A DNA stretch of 64,000 nt from assembly GCF_004363775.1 (NCBI RefSeq), contig NZ_SNZE01000006.1, positions 1 to 64,000 on the forward strand. Direction: 5' to 3'. The notes beneath the pieces are model-generated. The model saw only the letters and a list, made by a program, of their open reading frames with translations, was not told the origin of the DNA and did not search any database. Of this stretch, positions 19,695-28,741 are shown one piece after another (positions within the stretch are counted from its first letter, which is position 1; each line of letters opens with the position of its first letter). The stretch comes from Hydromonas duriensis (lineage in GTDB: Bacteria; Pseudomonadota; Gammaproteobacteria; Burkholderiales; Burkholderiaceae). Made by a program: the position numbers and the translations under genes.

Positions 19695-20684
19695 TTACCA
19701 TTGAAGTACTATTTTTCCAATATGCACGTTACTTTCCATATGTTGATGCGCCAAAACCACGTCTTCAACCTTAAATATACGGTCAATGACAGCTGTAATA
19801 TCGCCTTTTTCAATCTTTGGCCAAATATGTTCACGTAATTTTTTAGCTATGCACGCCTTCACTTCTCTTGGTTGGCGACGTAAAAATGAACCTGTCAATG
19901 TAATTTCACGCGCCATAATATCTGGAATACTCACTTCTGCACGATGCCCTCCTAAAAAAGCAATCCACGCCAATCGACCACCATGCGACATCACTTTGAG
20001 ATTAAGCCCCAAACTTTCACCACCCACCATATCAAGCACCACATCGGCACCCTTTTGTTGAGTTGCGGCTAAAAACTTTTCACACCAATCCGCATTGCGG
20101 TAATCCAATGCACCTGTTGCCCCCAGTCGCACACAAGCCTCGCGCTTATCAGCAGCCCCTGCGGTCACCCACACTGTTTGCCCCATTGCGCGAGCCATTT
20201 GTATGGCGGCGACACCAATGCCACTTGCGCCTGCATGAACAAGTAATGTTTCAACCTTATCGCGCCCCAAGTGCGCACGTTCAAACACATTGAACCATAC
20301 TGTAAAAAAGGTCTCAGGCAAGCTGGCAGCCTCTGCCATCGTCCAACCTCGCGGTACAGGCAGGCATTCTTTACGCTCGGCCAACACGTATTCAGCATAG
20401 CCTCCACCATGAGTAAGCGCACACACTGAATCACCAATTTTATAATCTCCAAGGTCGCCCGCAACAATTTCACCCGCCACTTCCAGACCTAAAATTGGCG
20501 AAGCATCCGCTGGTGGAGCGTATTTTCCGCTGCGTTGCAATACATCAGGACGATTAACCCCCGAGGCATGCACCTTAATCAAAACCTGTCCAGCAAGGGG
20601 TACAGGCCGCGCCACCTCACCAAGTCGCATCACGCTGGCCTCACCTACACCATCACACAAGACGGCTTTCATCATTTCAGTCAT
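19695..20684 (-). CDS. NAD(P)H quinone oxidoreductase, zinc-free MDR family
   Basis: A 329-residue medium-chain dehydrogenase of the quinone reductase (PIG3/Qor-like) type. The N-terminal domain has SGVNRPDVLQRSGKY (about residues 45-59), and the Rossmann fold shows VHAGASGIGVAAIQMARAMG (about residues 146-165). No catalytic-zinc Cys/His set is seen. The chosen ATG at 20684 overlaps the stop of the DUF2238 gene as ATGA, which favours it over the in-frame GTG at 20693. Confidence 0.9.
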   Translation of the reverse strand: MTEMMKAVLCDGVGEASVMRLGEVARPVPLAGQVLIKVHASGVNRPDVLQRSGKYAPPADASPILGLEVAGEIVAGDLGDYKIGDSVCALTHGGGYAEYVLAERKECLPVPRGWTMAEAASLPETFFTVWFNVFERAHLGRDKVETLLVHAGASGIGVAAIQMARAMGQTVWVTAGAADKREACVRLGATGALDYRNADWCEKFLAATQQKGADVVLDMVGGESLGLNLKVMSHGGRLAWIAFLGGHRAEVSIPDIMAREITLTGSFLRRQPREVKACIAKKLREHIWPKIEKGDITAVIDRIFKVEDVVLAHQHMESNVHIGKIVLQW

Positions 20685-21286
20685 TCTATCCACCTCATTT
20701 GTTGGTTATGAAACCGTCTGAGCATGAGCATAACCAGTGCACCCATTAACGCACAGAACATATCAGACTGCGTGTCCCACACATCGCCTTGCGTACCTAA
20801 GAAAGCATCCGCGCCTTGCCCCAATGCTAAAGCGACCCACCACTCAATTAATTCATAAACGGCACTGACCGTCATCGCCACACAAACAGACATGCAGTTG
20901 GCGACTCGGAACGTGCTCACCCAACCGAGTCGTATCATCAGCTCACGTGATGCTAAAGCAGGAACAAATCCTTGCATGAAATGACCTATTTTGTCGTACG
21001 GGTTACGGCTCAATTCAAAGACCTCTTGCAGCCAAAACCCAAATGGCACTCGGGCGTAGGTGTACGCTCCTCCAATCGTTAACACCAAAGCATGTAACGC
21101 AATCAAGCCCATCAACAAAGGTGTCAAAGTAAATTGGCGGCGCGTCAACCACAGAATAGGCACAACTACAAAAATAGGCGCAACTTCCATCGCCCAAGTC
21201 ACGCGCTCGTAAGGCGCGATGGCTGAAATCGCCAAAGCCACCAATGCAATCGCCCACAATAGCCAAACAATTATTTTATCCATCAT
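20681..21286 (-). CDS. DUF2238 (YjdF-like) membrane protein
   Basis: A 201-residue protein with about six membrane helices. It shows the family's DKIGHFMQGFVPALASRELM (about residues 97-116), SAVYELIEWWVALALG and GTQGDVWDTQSDMFCALMGA segments, rich in conserved Asp, His and Glu. The biochemical role of DUF2238 is unknown. It is translationally coupled to the quinone oxidoreductase downstream. Confidence 0.88.
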   Translation of the reverse strand: MMDKIIVWLLWAIALVALAISAIAPYERVTWAMEVAPIFVVVPILWLTRRQFTLTPLLMGLIALHALVLTIGGAYTYARVPFGFWLQEVFELSRNPYDKIGHFMQGFVPALASRELMIRLGWVSTFRVANCMSVCVAMTVSAVYELIEWWVALALGQGADAFLGTQGDVWDTQSDMFCALMGALVMLMLRRFHNQQMRWIE

Positions 21287-21306
21287 TGCCTCATTTCAGA
21301 GCTTGT

Positions 21307-21331
21307 AAAAAAACCCCGCACAAATGCGGGG
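21307..21331 (-). terminator. Rho-independent terminator after the DUF1439 lipoprotein gene
   Basis: CCCCGCA (21314-21320) and TGCGGGG (21325-21331) form a 7-base GC-rich stem with a 4-base loop. On the minus strand they are followed by seven T residues (21313-21307). It lies directly after the stop at 21338. Confidence 0.92.
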
Positions 21332-21337
21332 TCATCG

Positions 21338-21895
21338 TTACCTAGGCTGCAAGGTAATTTCCAAATGGTCTTTTGCCACTTCAACTTTTTCAGGAATCCA
21401 AGTCTTGCCAGCAAAGCGCAATTTATCGGGCTCAATTTTATAGACAGGCACATCTGTACCAAATTTTTTGGCCACCATTTTTTGTGCTTGCCCCTTCACA
21501 AAACCATCCAGCATGCTGGGCGCGTTGACCAACTCAAATTTATCAACAGCCATCTGACGTAAAACCACCGCACCTTGCGCTTCATCGTAGGCAGGCACAC
21601 CCGAGACAGACATGTGCCCGTCTAATTTAACCCCTAAAACACCTGTGTCAACAAACGCATCAAAATCGGCGGCAATGCGCTGAGTATCAGGCAATAATCT
21701 TAACGTTGGCGCAGCGATGGTTACATTACTTTCCTGCAACTTCGCCGCCATGGTCGTCCAATTTTTATCCACCAGCTTTTGCAACTGTGCCTGACTGACA
21801 TTAAATGATTTCTGCGTATTTAATGCTTGGCAACCAACCAACGCCAAACCCGTTAAAACCACAAGAGCCATAACCCACTTAATCAGTTTTACCAT
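21338..21895 (-). CDS. DUF1439 family lipoprotein (YceB-like)
   Basis: A 185-residue predicted lipoprotein. The signal peptide MVKLIKWVMALVVLTGLALV is followed by G-Cys, with the lipid-attachment Cys at residue 22. The mature part resembles DUF1439 proteins, whose fold is related to lipid-binding TULIP domains; the exact role is unknown. I chose the ATG at 21895 because AAGGTG lies 6 bases upstream and the signal peptide then has normal length. Earlier ATGs at 21913/21916 touch the YkgJ stop and would give a longer leader. Confidence 0.82.
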   Translation of the reverse strand: MVKLIKWVMALVVLTGLALVGCQALNTQKSFNVSQAQLQKLVDKNWTTMAAKLQESNVTIAAPTLRLLPDTQRIAADFDAFVDTGVLGVKLDGHMSVSGVPAYDEAQGAVVLRQMAVDKFELVNAPSMLDGFVKGQAQKMVAKKFGTDVPVYKIEPDKLRFAGKTWIPEKVEVAKDHLEITLQPR

Positions 21896-21912
21896 TTCAA
21901 TCACCTTATTCA

Positions 21913-22170
21913 TCATGACGGCTGAGTATCTATTTCTAATCGTTGTAAAAAAGCCATCGCCTGACCTCGCGTCTCGCCGCACATCTCAAACGACGGCTGC
22001 AAACCCGAACACACCGCAGGGCGACTCGACTCACCAAAAAGCCGACATAAACCACGTTCATCCAACTGGACACAGGGCACACCCGCAGGCTTGCCTTGCG
22101 GCATGCCAACAATCGGCGAGCTAATCGACGGTGCAATGCAACATGCGGCACAGCCTTGGCGGCAATTCAT
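21913..22170 (-). CDS. YkgJ family cysteine cluster protein
   Basis: An 85-residue protein with the Cys pattern CRQGCAACC (residues 3-11) followed by further Cys in [15 protein letters not shown] and [15 protein letters not shown], typical of the YkgJ (UPF0153-like) zinc or iron cluster family. The function is unknown. Its stop overlaps the possible upstream ATGs of the lipoprotein gene, and it follows pncC by two bases, so all belong to one unit. Confidence 0.9.
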   Translation of the reverse strand: MNCRQGCAACCIAPSISSPIVGMPQGKPAGVPCVQLDERGLCRLFGESSRPAVCSGLQPSFEMCGETRGQAMAFLQRLEIDTQPS

Positions 22171-22172
22171 CT

Positions 22173-22727
22173 TTAAGCCTCAAGCACCTGCATCGGCACG
22201 GGCAAATTAAGCTTATTAAACTCACACACACGAATCAAGCCATCCAAAACTGTCGCAATGGCTTGCTGGCGAATCGCCGCACGGTCACCTTCGAAGCGCC
22301 GTGTCACCGTGCGCACAAAAGTTGTACCCACCCCATCACGCCAGCCCCATGCCAGACACACCGTACCGACAGGTTTTTCCGCCGTACCACCACCCGGCCC
22401 CGCAATGCCACTCACCGCAACAGCGCAATTCACGCCCAAGACGCGCAAAGCCCCGCTGGCCATTTGTCCAACCACCACTTCGCTGACCGCGCCATGCTGG
22501 AGCAAATCCTCAGTGCGCACGTTCAACACATCTTGTTTCAAAGCGTTGCTATACGCCACGATACCGCCCGTGAACCAACTGCTCGCACCCGCAAGCTCAG
22601 TCAAAGTATGCGCAATACCGCCACCCGTACACGACTCCGCCGTGCCCATGTGCCAGCCCTGTTGATTCAAGCGATCCGCAAGCGTCATCACGCGCGCAAT
22701 CATGTCAGAGGTTAAATTTAAACTCAT
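22173..22727 (-). CDS. pncC: Nicotinamide-nucleotide amidohydrolase (CinA C-terminal domain)
   Basis: A stand-alone CinA_C domain of about 184 residues that hydrolyses NMN to nicotinate mononucleotide in pyridine nucleotide salvage. The motif [14 protein letters not shown] (about residues 28-41) and [20 protein letters not shown] (with the catalytic region) are clear. I chose the ATG at 22727 (MSLNLTSDM); no good ribosome site is visible, and a longer frame upstream has no family similarity. Confidence 0.92.
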   Translation of the reverse strand: MSLNLTSDMIARVMTLADRLNQQGWHMGTAESCTGGGIAHTLTELAGASSWFTGGIVAYSNALKQDVLNVRTEDLLQHGAVSEVVVGQMASGALRVLGVNCAVAVSGIAGPGGGTAEKPVGTVCLAWGWRDGVGTTFVRTVTRRFEGDRAAIRQQAIATVLDGLIRVCEFNKLNLPVPMQVLEA

Positions 22728-22805
22728 GCAAAAAATCTTTAATAAATAACGACATCGGCATAAAGCCGCCTGCCAACATACACCGCAAGGCAAACCACCC
22801 TGCGC

Positions 22806-23306
22806 TTAAGACGCCATCCAAATATACGCCTGCTTACCCACCGCAAACACCAGCAAAGCATAAAACGCCGCCATCACATCATCGAGCATCACGCCCAGAC
22901 CATTCGTCCATTTTTCATCAACCAAGCGAATCGGATAAGGCTTCCAAATATCAAACAAACGAAACAAACCAAAAGCTATCGCCTGTTGCCACAGCGGCGC
23001 AGGCATCACAAACAACAACACCAACCAAATCGCCCACATTTCATCAAACACAATTGACGAATCATCATGCACGCCCAGCTCTTTACCCGTCACATGGCAC
23101 GCCCACACACCGACAGGGAAAGTCACCGCCAACAACAACGGCCACGCCCAGACATAAGCCCCAAGCGACTGATTTAAAAATACAAAAACCAACCAACCGA
23201 CCAACGTTCCCCACGTCCCTGACGCAGGATGCAACAAGCCAGAGCCAACGCCCTGAGCAACAATTGCAGCTGGATGGATGAGCATCCATTGAAAACGAGT
23301 TTGCAC
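22806..23306 (-). CDS. pgpA: Phosphatidylglycerophosphatase A
   Basis: A 166-residue membrane enzyme removing phosphate from phosphatidylglycerophosphate. Family signatures are GSGLLHPASGTWGTL (about residues 21-35), the HDDSSIVFDEMWAIW segment (about residues 79-93) and a C-terminal DDVMAA. The start is a GTG at 23306 with a GGGGTC site upstream. It lies between thiL and pncC, a common proteobacterial order. Confidence 0.93.
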   Translation of the reverse strand: MQTRFQWMLIHPAAIVAQGVGSGLLHPASGTWGTLVGWLVFVFLNQSLGAYVWAWPLLLAVTFPVGVWACHVTGKELGVHDDSSIVFDEMWAIWLVLLFVMPAPLWQQAIAFGLFRLFDIWKPYPIRLVDEKWTNGLGVMLDDVMAAFYALLVFAVGKQAYIWMAS

Positions 23307-23361
23307 TATTTTGACCCCAAACTAAACAGTTAGCGACTGGCACAGCACTGTCATGCTGCCC

Positions 23362-24393
23362 TCAAGAAAAGTGATTATACCCTTGCCAATCATTCATGTG
23401 TGCCAAGCTATCCGAGGAAATCTCACTCTGCCACATCACGCGCGGTGCACCCAATGAATCGACAGGCACAACGCGACCTATCCGCGTGAGTGGCACACCC
23501 AACTCACCGACCAAGTCGGCAATCCGCGCACGCATCGACAGGGGTGCGGTGAAGCACAACTCATAATCATCCCCACCCGTTAAAGCCAAACGCCAGCGTT
23601 GCCAAGGCTGCTCAAACGTCATCAACGCAAGCGGCGATGATAAAGGCAGTGCGTCGCAATCAATTTCAGCACTGACATTAGACGCTCGCAAAATATGTCG
23701 CACATCGCCCGCCAAACCATCCGACACATCCAGCATGCTACTCGCCACCCCACGCAACGCCAAGCCCAATTCAACTCTTGCGGTTGGCATTTCTAAGCGC
23801 GAACGCAACTGCGCCAGCGTTGTACTGTCCTGCTCTGGCAATGATTCACCCGCACGCTGTCGTTGCAATAAAGCCAAAGCCAAGGCCGCATCGCCCAGCG
23901 TGCCAGACACCCAAATGTCATCGCCCACTCGCGCCCCATCTCGCCGAATCGCCGCCCCAGCGGGCACTTGACCAAACGCTGTGATATTAATCACCAAACC
24001 ATCTAGCCCACCAAGACCCGCACCCGAACCGCTTCGCGTGGTGTCACCGCCCATCAAATCACAATTGAACGAGGTCGCCAGTGCCAATAATCCACCACTA
24101 AAATCCGCCAACCAAGCCTCATCGACCGACGGCAACGCCAAGGACAAGGTAAAACCCAATGGTTCAGCCCCCATCGCCGCCAAATCTGACACATTCACCG
24201 CCAGTGCTTTATGCCCCAGCGTTCGCGCATCAACATCTGGAAAAAAATGCCGCCCCGCCACCAACATATCACTGGTGACCACGCATTGACAATTCGGCGA
24301 CACCCTAAACAATGCCGCATCGTCGCCCACACCCAAATCAGCACGCCGTGAGAGATGGGTGAAATAGGATTGGATGATTTGAAATTCGTGCAT
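23362..24393 (-). CDS. thiL: Thiamine-monophosphate kinase
   Basis: A 343-residue enzyme making thiamine diphosphate, an AIR-synthase-related fold. The metal/ATP residues are visible in GVGDDAALF (about residues 21-29), VNVSDLAAMGAEPLGFTLSL (about residues 67-86), MGGDTTRSG and LDVSDGLAGDVRHIL. No TPP riboswitch is seen upstream. It follows the inserted STAS-GHKL gene by only two bases, whereas thiL usually follows nusB. Confidence 0.95.
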   Translation of the reverse strand: MHEFQIIQSYFTHLSRRADLGVGDDAALFRVSPNCQCVVTSDMLVAGRHFFPDVDARTLGHKALAVNVSDLAAMGAEPLGFTLSLALPSVDEAWLADFSGGLLALATSFNCDLMGGDTTRSGSGAGLGGLDGLVINITAFGQVPAGAAIRRDGARVGDDIWVSGTLGDAALALALLQRQRAGESLPEQDSTTLAQLRSRLEMPTARVELGLALRGVASSMLDVSDGLAGDVRHILRASNVSAEIDCDALPLSSPLALMTFEQPWQRWRLALTGGDDYELCFTAPLSMRARIADLVGELGVPLTRIGRVVPVDSLGAPRVMWQSEISSDSLAHMNDWQGYNHFS

Positions 24394-24395
24394 CG

Positions 24396-25436
24396 CTAAA
24401 CTATCTCTAAAAAATCTCTAGAAAGCATCATTGAAGCAACCGAAGACTCAATGCACTCCCAGTTTTTGAGTTCAGATGCAATACAATATCCTTCGTTTTT
24501 AAATTTTTTAAGCTGACTCTTCAAGTCTTTCAATGAACTGGTATTTATAACCATTCTCAAAACAGTTCCACTAAAGCCTACTAAATCAAAGTTAATTTTT
24601 TGCCCTAACTTCAACAGCAGTCCAGACTTACCGCTTGCAATAAAGAACTCTCCACCCGTTCTTGCTATTCGGCTCGTCATATAAAGTCCAAACCCTGAGT
24701 TTTGCCATACATCATTATGATTTTTCTTAACACCCTTGTACATCTTTCCTGACACACCTGGCAACAACGATAATTGCAAAGCATCTCGATCACACGACAT
24801 ACTTAAATAAGGGTTATTTGAAAGAGAGTTTTTAATACCAACTCCCAAATCTAAAACAACTATTTCCACTTTATTTTTTGTAGGCCAAAATTGCGCACAA
24901 AACTCTAGAACAGATGAATTTGAGTGTTCAACAACATTTCTCATCACCTCTCTTAATGAGTAAGTAAGCGTGTCAAAAAGTTCGCCGCTATCTGCTCTTA
25001 TCAACATCCTCGCCAACGAACTTGACTTTGCCTCTATCAGGTTTCCAATTGCCTCACCTTTCTCAAAGGCCTCTTTTTTTATATCTTCAATATTTATTAT
25101 TGTTAAGGGCAAATAACTCGAGCTACCACCCGCTTGCCCAGGTGACTTACCAAAATCCAAACCAAACGCTTTAAAAAAACCCATATGTGCAAGGTAACTC
25201 TTCTCTTTATAATTCTGCGCTTTAAAACGAACACCTCGCTTAGATTGACATTTATAAACCTCGGAGATTTGACTAGAGACATATGCCATACCAAAAGGTT
25301 CAATATGCTCTAAAAATCTAAAATCAAAAACAATTTCGTCTACTTCATCAGAGATATCCCAAAAAGTATTACAAAAATCTATAGCATTTTGTAAGCTCAA
25401 GCTTCTTGGAACTGTCATCATCTTACAAAGAGCCAT
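24396..25436 (-). CDS. STAS-like plus GHKL ATPase protein (accessory, function unknown)
   Basis: A 346-residue protein. Residues about 10-75 look like a STAS domain, with EIVFDFRFLEHIEPFGMAYV as a core strand-helix. Residues about 160-300 form a histidine-kinase-type ATPase: N box REVMRNVVEHSNSS, G1 box VLDLGVGIKNS and G2 box NSGFGLYMTSRIARTGG. There is no dimerisation/His domain or receiver, so it is not an ordinary kinase; anti-sigma-like or effector-linked ATPases have this plan. Its codons are clearly A/T-richer than those of thiL and nusB on either side. A strong site, GGGGGAGG, precedes the ATG. It sits in the nusB-thiL junction in the operon direction. A defence or signalling role is inference. 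Confidence 0.7.
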   Translation of the reverse strand: MALCKMMTVPRSLSLQNAIDFCNTFWDISDEVDEIVFDFRFLEHIEPFGMAYVSSQISEVYKCQSKRGVRFKAQNYKEKSYLAHMGFFKAFGLDFGKSPGQAGGSSSYLPLTIINIEDIKKEAFEKGEAIGNLIEAKSSSLARMLIRADSGELFDTLTYSLREVMRNVVEHSNSSVLEFCAQFWPTKNKVEIVVLDLGVGIKNSLSNNPYLSMSCDRDALQLSLLPGVSGKMYKGVKKNHNDVWQNSGFGLYMTSRIARTGGEFFIASGKSGLLLKLGQKINFDLVGFSGTVLRMVINTSSLKDLKSQLKKFKNEGYCIASELKNWECIESSVASMMLSRDFLEIV

Positions 25437-25476
25437 CGCCTCCCCCTATTTTAAATTGGCTACTTTTTTTGCAATA

Positions 25477-25515
25477 AGGCCTCAATATTTTAGCAATTAA
25501 AAAATATTGAGGCCT
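25477..25515. repeat. 15-base perfect inverted repeat upstream of the STAS-GHKL gene
   Basis: AGGCCTCAATATTTT (25477-25491) and AAAATATTGAGGCCT (25501-25515) are perfect arms around a 9-base spacer, between the nusB stop and the STAS-GHKL start. No T-run follows on either strand, so a classic terminator is unlikely. It may be a processing hairpin, an operator or the scar of an insertion. Confidence 0.75.
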
Positions 25516-25548
25516 ATTCAACCAAGCCAAACTTATAAGTTTAAGTTA

Positions 25549-25992
25549 TCAGATACCAACTTCCAACGCCCTTAAACCACCCGCCAATTTATCCAGCACA
25601 CCGTTTACATATTTAAAACCATCGGTGCCACCAAAACTCTTGGTGATTTCGACGGCTTCGTTAATCACGACTTTATAAGGCACCGACAATTCGTTTTTCA
25701 ACTCATACGCCGCAACCAATAAAACACCGTGTTCGACAGGCGAGAGCTCAACCAGCGGACGGTCGACACAAGGCACCAGCGCTTCGCGCAGTTCGGCAAC
25801 TTGGGCGACCACGCCTTTTAACATTTGGGTGTAATAGGCTTCATCGGCTTTATGAAAATCAGGGGTTTCACGGATGAACACATCGGCGGCGCTTACGCTG
25901 CCCTCGCCCGTGACGAGCCATTGATACAAGCCTTGAACCACCAGCTCACGAGAGCGGCGGCGTGCACTTTTGCTGTTGGATTCTTTAGCCAT
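25549..25992 (-). CDS. nusB: Transcription antitermination factor NusB
   Basis: A 147-residue all-helical protein that with NusE binds boxA in rRNA transcripts. RRRSRELVVQGLYQWLVTGE (about residues 11-30) and the C-terminal VINEAVEITKSFGGTDGFKYVNGVLDKLA section fit the family. The start overlaps the ribH stop as TAATG, the usual ribH-nusB pairing. Confidence 0.96.
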   Translation of the reverse strand: MAKESNSKSARRRSRELVVQGLYQWLVTGEGSVSAADVFIRETPDFHKADEAYYTQMLKGVVAQVAELREALVPCVDRPLVELSPVEHGVLLVAAYELKNELSVPYKVVINEAVEITKSFGGTDGFKYVNGVLDKLAGGLRALEVGI

Positions 25993-26483
25993 TATGCGTT
26001 TTCCTCATCAGTGGTGAATCCGATAAACTCGTCCAAACCTTCATACAGGCAGGCCATTTCGATGGCAACTCGCGCCGCATCCGCGCCTTTTTCTTGGACG
26101 CGTGCAAATGCCTGTTCGTCGTTTTCAACCGTTAAAATTGCGTTGGCAATCGGCATGTTATGGTCAAGACTGACACGGGTCACGCCCGCGCCTGATTCGT
26201 TTGAAACGAGGTCAAAATGATACGTCTCGCCCCGTACCACAGCACCTAGCGCAATAAGGGCGTCAAATTCTTCGGACTGGCACATCATTTGTAAAGCCAA
26301 AGGCACTTCAAGCGCGCCAGGGACGGTGATGTACAAAATATCTTCTTCCAATACGCCTTGCGCCATCAATTCGGTGACGCAAGCATTCAACAGCGCATTG
26401 CAAATATCTTCGTTGAAACGCGCTTGGACGATACCAATACGCAGGTCTTTGCCTGAAATTTCGGGTTTAAATTGTTCAATCAT
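25992..26483 (-). CDS. ribH: 6,7-dimethyl-8-ribityllumazine synthase
   Basis: A 163-residue enzyme for the penultimate step of riboflavin synthesis. Substrate loops are visible as [12 protein letters not shown] (about residues 17-28), [12 protein letters not shown] and [17 protein letters not shown] (His near residue 90). The ATG at 26483 has GGAAAA upstream; an in-frame TTG at 26495 is less likely. It lies between ribBA and nusB. Confidence 0.96.
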   Translation of the reverse strand: MIEQFKPEISGKDLRIGIVQARFNEDICNALLNACVTELMAQGVLEEDILYITVPGALEVPLALQMMCQSEEFDALIALGAVVRGETYHFDLVSNESGAGVTRVSLDHNMPIANAILTVENDEQAFARVQEKGADAARVAIEMACLYEGLDEFIGFTTDEENA

Positions 26484-26538
26484 GGTGTTTTCCAATATGA
26501 ATTAAAAAAGTGACACTTATTTGTTTTGTGGCGGGCAT

Positions 26539-27669
26539 TTACAAGGTCGTAAAGCCTGTGACTTCGAGGTCAAAGCCACCCATTGATGGCATTTTACGCG
26601 GGCTGCCTAAAAGTGTCATTTTTTGCACGCCCAAATCTTTGAGAATTTGCGCACCGATACCGTATAAGCGCAACTCAGTCGGCTGTTTTTGCACTGCACT
26701 TTGACCGCTGTTTTTCGCATTTAAACGTTGAAACTGCTCAACCAAGCGCACCGAGGACTCCTGACAGTTAAGCAAAACAGCGACGCCAACGCCTTGTTGG
26801 GCAATGTACTGTAAAGCCGCATTGACCGAGACCGAATGTGTCGTTTGCCCCACATCCAGCACATCTAACACAGACAGCGGCTCATGCACGCGCACGGGCA
26901 CAACCTCCGCGGTTTTCACATCACCTTTCACCAGCGCCAAGTGAACTTGTGCGCTGCATGCTTCTTTGTACAATACGGCGCGAAAATCGCCGTGCGCTGA
27001 TGTCATGGTGTGTTCGCCAATACGTTCGACCAGCTTTTCGCGGGCGCTGCGATACTCGATTAAATCAGCAATCGTGCCAATTTTTAGACCGTGTTGCTCT
27101 GCAAATATTTTCAAATCGGGTAAACGCGCCATTTCGCCATCGTCATTCATAATTTCACAAATAACAGATGCGGGGGTCAGTCCCGCCAAACGCGCCAAAT
27201 CGCAACCCGCTTCGGTGTGTCCTGCTCGCACCAACACGCCGCCATCGCGCGCGCGCAAAGGGAAAATATGCCCAGGCTGAACAATATCCGCAACGCCGTA
27301 TTTTGCGCTGGCGGCCACTTCAATCGTGCGGGCACGGTCGGCCGCAGAAATGCCTGTGGTGACGCCTTCTCGCGCCTCAATCGACACGGTGAAATTCGTG
27401 CCATATTGCGTGCCATTTTCACCCCCGCCGACCATCATCGGCAAATTCAGCTCATCACAACGCGCTTCGGTTAAAGTCAAACAAATCAAGCCGCGGCCAT
27501 GCTTGGCCATAAAATTAATCGCCTGCGGTGTGACAAAATCCGTGGCAAGCACCAAATCGCCTTCGTTCTCGCGGTCTTCTTCATCGACCAAAATCACCAT
27601 CCGACCCTCTTTTAACTCGGTAATAATTTCGTCAGTAGTCGCTATTTGTGTTCCATTTGTTGCTGTCAT
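26539..27669 (-). CDS. ribBA: 3,4-dihydroxy-2-butanone-4-phosphate synthase with GTP-cyclohydrolase-II-like C-terminal domain
   Basis: A 376-residue two-domain protein. The N-terminal half (about residues 1-205) is DHBP synthase, with [18 protein letters not shown] (about residues 28-45), [17 protein letters not shown] and the C-terminal acidic helix. The C-terminal half resembles RibA, but the zinc-binding Cys triad (GDxxxSxRCDC) is absent: [18 protein letters not shown] stands in its place. This matches the RibBX-type fusions of proteobacteria, in which only the RibB half is thought to be active. A separate ribA would then be needed elsewhere. The 95-base gap upstream is too short for a full FMN riboswitch. 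Confidence 0.9.
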   Translation of the reverse strand: MTATNGTQIATTDEIITELKEGRMVILVDEEDRENEGDLVLATDFVTPQAINFMAKHGRGLICLTLTEARCDELNLPMMVGGGENGTQYGTNFTVSIEAREGVTTGISAADRARTIEVAASAKYGVADIVQPGHIFPLRARDGGVLVRAGHTEAGCDLARLAGLTPASVICEIMNDDGEMARLPDLKIFAEQHGLKIGTIADLIEYRSAREKLVERIGEHTMTSAHGDFRAVLYKEACSAQVHLALVKGDVKTAEVVPVRVHEPLSVLDVLDVGQTTHSVSVNAALQYIAQQGVGVAVLLNCQESSVRLVEQFQRLNAKNSGQSAVQKQPTELRLYGIGAQILKDLGVQKMTLLGSPRKMPSMGGFDLEVTGFTTL

Positions 27670-27764
27670 GCTGCATGAATCCAGAATATTTTAAACCGCC
27701 ATTGTACGCGATTTATGTTGGGGAAAATTTGCTAATAAAAACAGCAACCTATTCAACCTACGCC

Positions 27765-27989
27765 TCAAGGCTGCTGCTCTGGATAATTTGAATCCAAACT
27801 GCTTACAAGCGCCATCAATGTCGTGCGCACCTGCTCCTCTGTGCCGCCCATGAGCACCGCATCATCAAGCATATCCTGCGCAAGCTGATGCAGCTCCTCA
27901 AGGTTTTCGTTCAGCACTTTGATTTTTTCAACACAGGCCAGCGGTGTGCCATCGGGTTTATGCCAAATAGGCGGTTTGAATGCACTCAT
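27765..27989 (-). CDS. Small conserved-type protein of unknown function
   Basis: A 74-residue acidic, mostly helical protein beginning MSAFKPPIWHKPDGTPLACV, followed by a KIKVLNENLEELHQLAQDML helix. I recall similar small proteins upstream of ribBA or near housekeeping genes in Burkholderiales, annotated only as hypothetical. No catalytic motif is visible. It has its own ATG and lies about 95 bases before ribBA on the same strand, divergent from iscR. Confidence 0.7.
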   Translation of the reverse strand: MSAFKPPIWHKPDGTPLACVEKIKVLNENLEELHQLAQDMLDDAVLMGGTEEQVRTTLMALVSSLDSNYPEQQP

Positions 27990-28113
27990 GAGCGTTTAGA
28001 CAACCATTCCATTAAAAGTGGGGATTTTAACACGCCCCGCCACTTTTAGCCCTCCCACCGCATCCTGTAATATAATGCCATACCCTTATGCGTGGTAAGG
28101 CTTTCTGTGGGTA

Positions 28114-28148
28114 ATACCCGAGTAATTTAATCGGGTTTATGTTACAAT
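28114..28148 (+). promoter_or_regulatory. IscR type-1-like operator and iscR promoter
   Basis: ACCCGA (28116-28121) and TCGGGT (28131-28136) flank AT-rich GTAATTTAA, matching the pattern of the operators bound by [2Fe-2S] IscR. A -10-like TACAAT follows at 28143-28148, with the dyad covering the -35 region. Bound IscR would therefore block RNA polymerase, giving feedback control of the isc operon. Confidence 0.75.
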
Positions 28149-28250
28149 GGCTGCACATTCGCTAAGATGTCATCACCAGATTATTTATATTTCACATTGA
28201 GCTTAATTGCCCTATAAAATCAACGACATATTTAAGAATTGGATCACACT

Positions 28251-28703
28251 ATGCGACTTACTACGAAAGGACGATTTGCGGTGACTGCACTATTAGACGT
28301 GACCTTGCGCTCGAGCGACGGTCCTGTCAACTTAGCGGCGGTTTCTGAGCGTCAACAAATATCTTTGTCTTACCTTGAGCAATTATTCGGCAAATTACGC
28401 CGCAACAAATTGGTAGACAGCGTTCGAGGCCCTGGTGGCGGCTACGTGCTGGCTCGCGCCCCAGAAACCATTTCTGTTGCTCATATCATTGTAGCGGTAG
28501 ATGAACCGTTGGACACGCGTCAATGCGAAGGTCGGGCTGACTGTCAAAACGGCCATCAATGCATGACGCACAATTTATGGAACAATTTAAACAGCAAAAT
28601 GTTTGAGTACCTTGATTCAGTCAGCTTACACGACTTGGTGCAAGACCATTTGGCGCACAATGCAGCACTCAAGTCGTCAGAGCATGTCATTCACATGCAA
28701 TAA
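28251..28703 (+). CDS. iscR: Iron-sulfur cluster regulator IscR
   Basis: A 150-residue Rrf2-family repressor that senses [2Fe-2S] cluster supply. It starts [11 protein letters not shown] and has a winged helix-turn-helix in the first 65 residues. The cluster ligands fall at Cys92, Cys98 and Cys104 with His107, the same spacing as in Escherichia coli IscR. The ATG at 28251 is preferred over an in-frame TTG 12 bases upstream because family members start here. Confidence 0.97.
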   Translation: MRLTTKGRFAVTALLDVTLRSSDGPVNLAAVSERQQISLSYLEQLFGKLRRNKLVDSVRGPGGGYVLARAPETISVAHIIVAVDEPLDTRQCEGRADCQNGHQCMTHNLWNNLNSKMFEYLDSVSLHDLVQDHLAHNAALKSSEHVIHMQ

Positions 28704-28741
28704 ATGTAATAGCAATTTTTAGACATTCGAAAGACTACCCA

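Noticed and set aside
22131-22715. 194-codon plus-strand open frame
   Set aside because: It is antisense to pncC; the His/Arg/Thr-rich composition is typical of a shadow frame.
27670-27764. Possible FMN riboswitch before ribBA
   Set aside because: The gap is only 95 bases and lacks the conserved purine-rich core of the RFN element.
28014-28047. AAAAGTG/CACTTTT hairpin upstream of iscR
   Set aside because: The stem is interrupted and lies in a divergent promoter region where no transcript needs to end, so I did not list it as a terminator.
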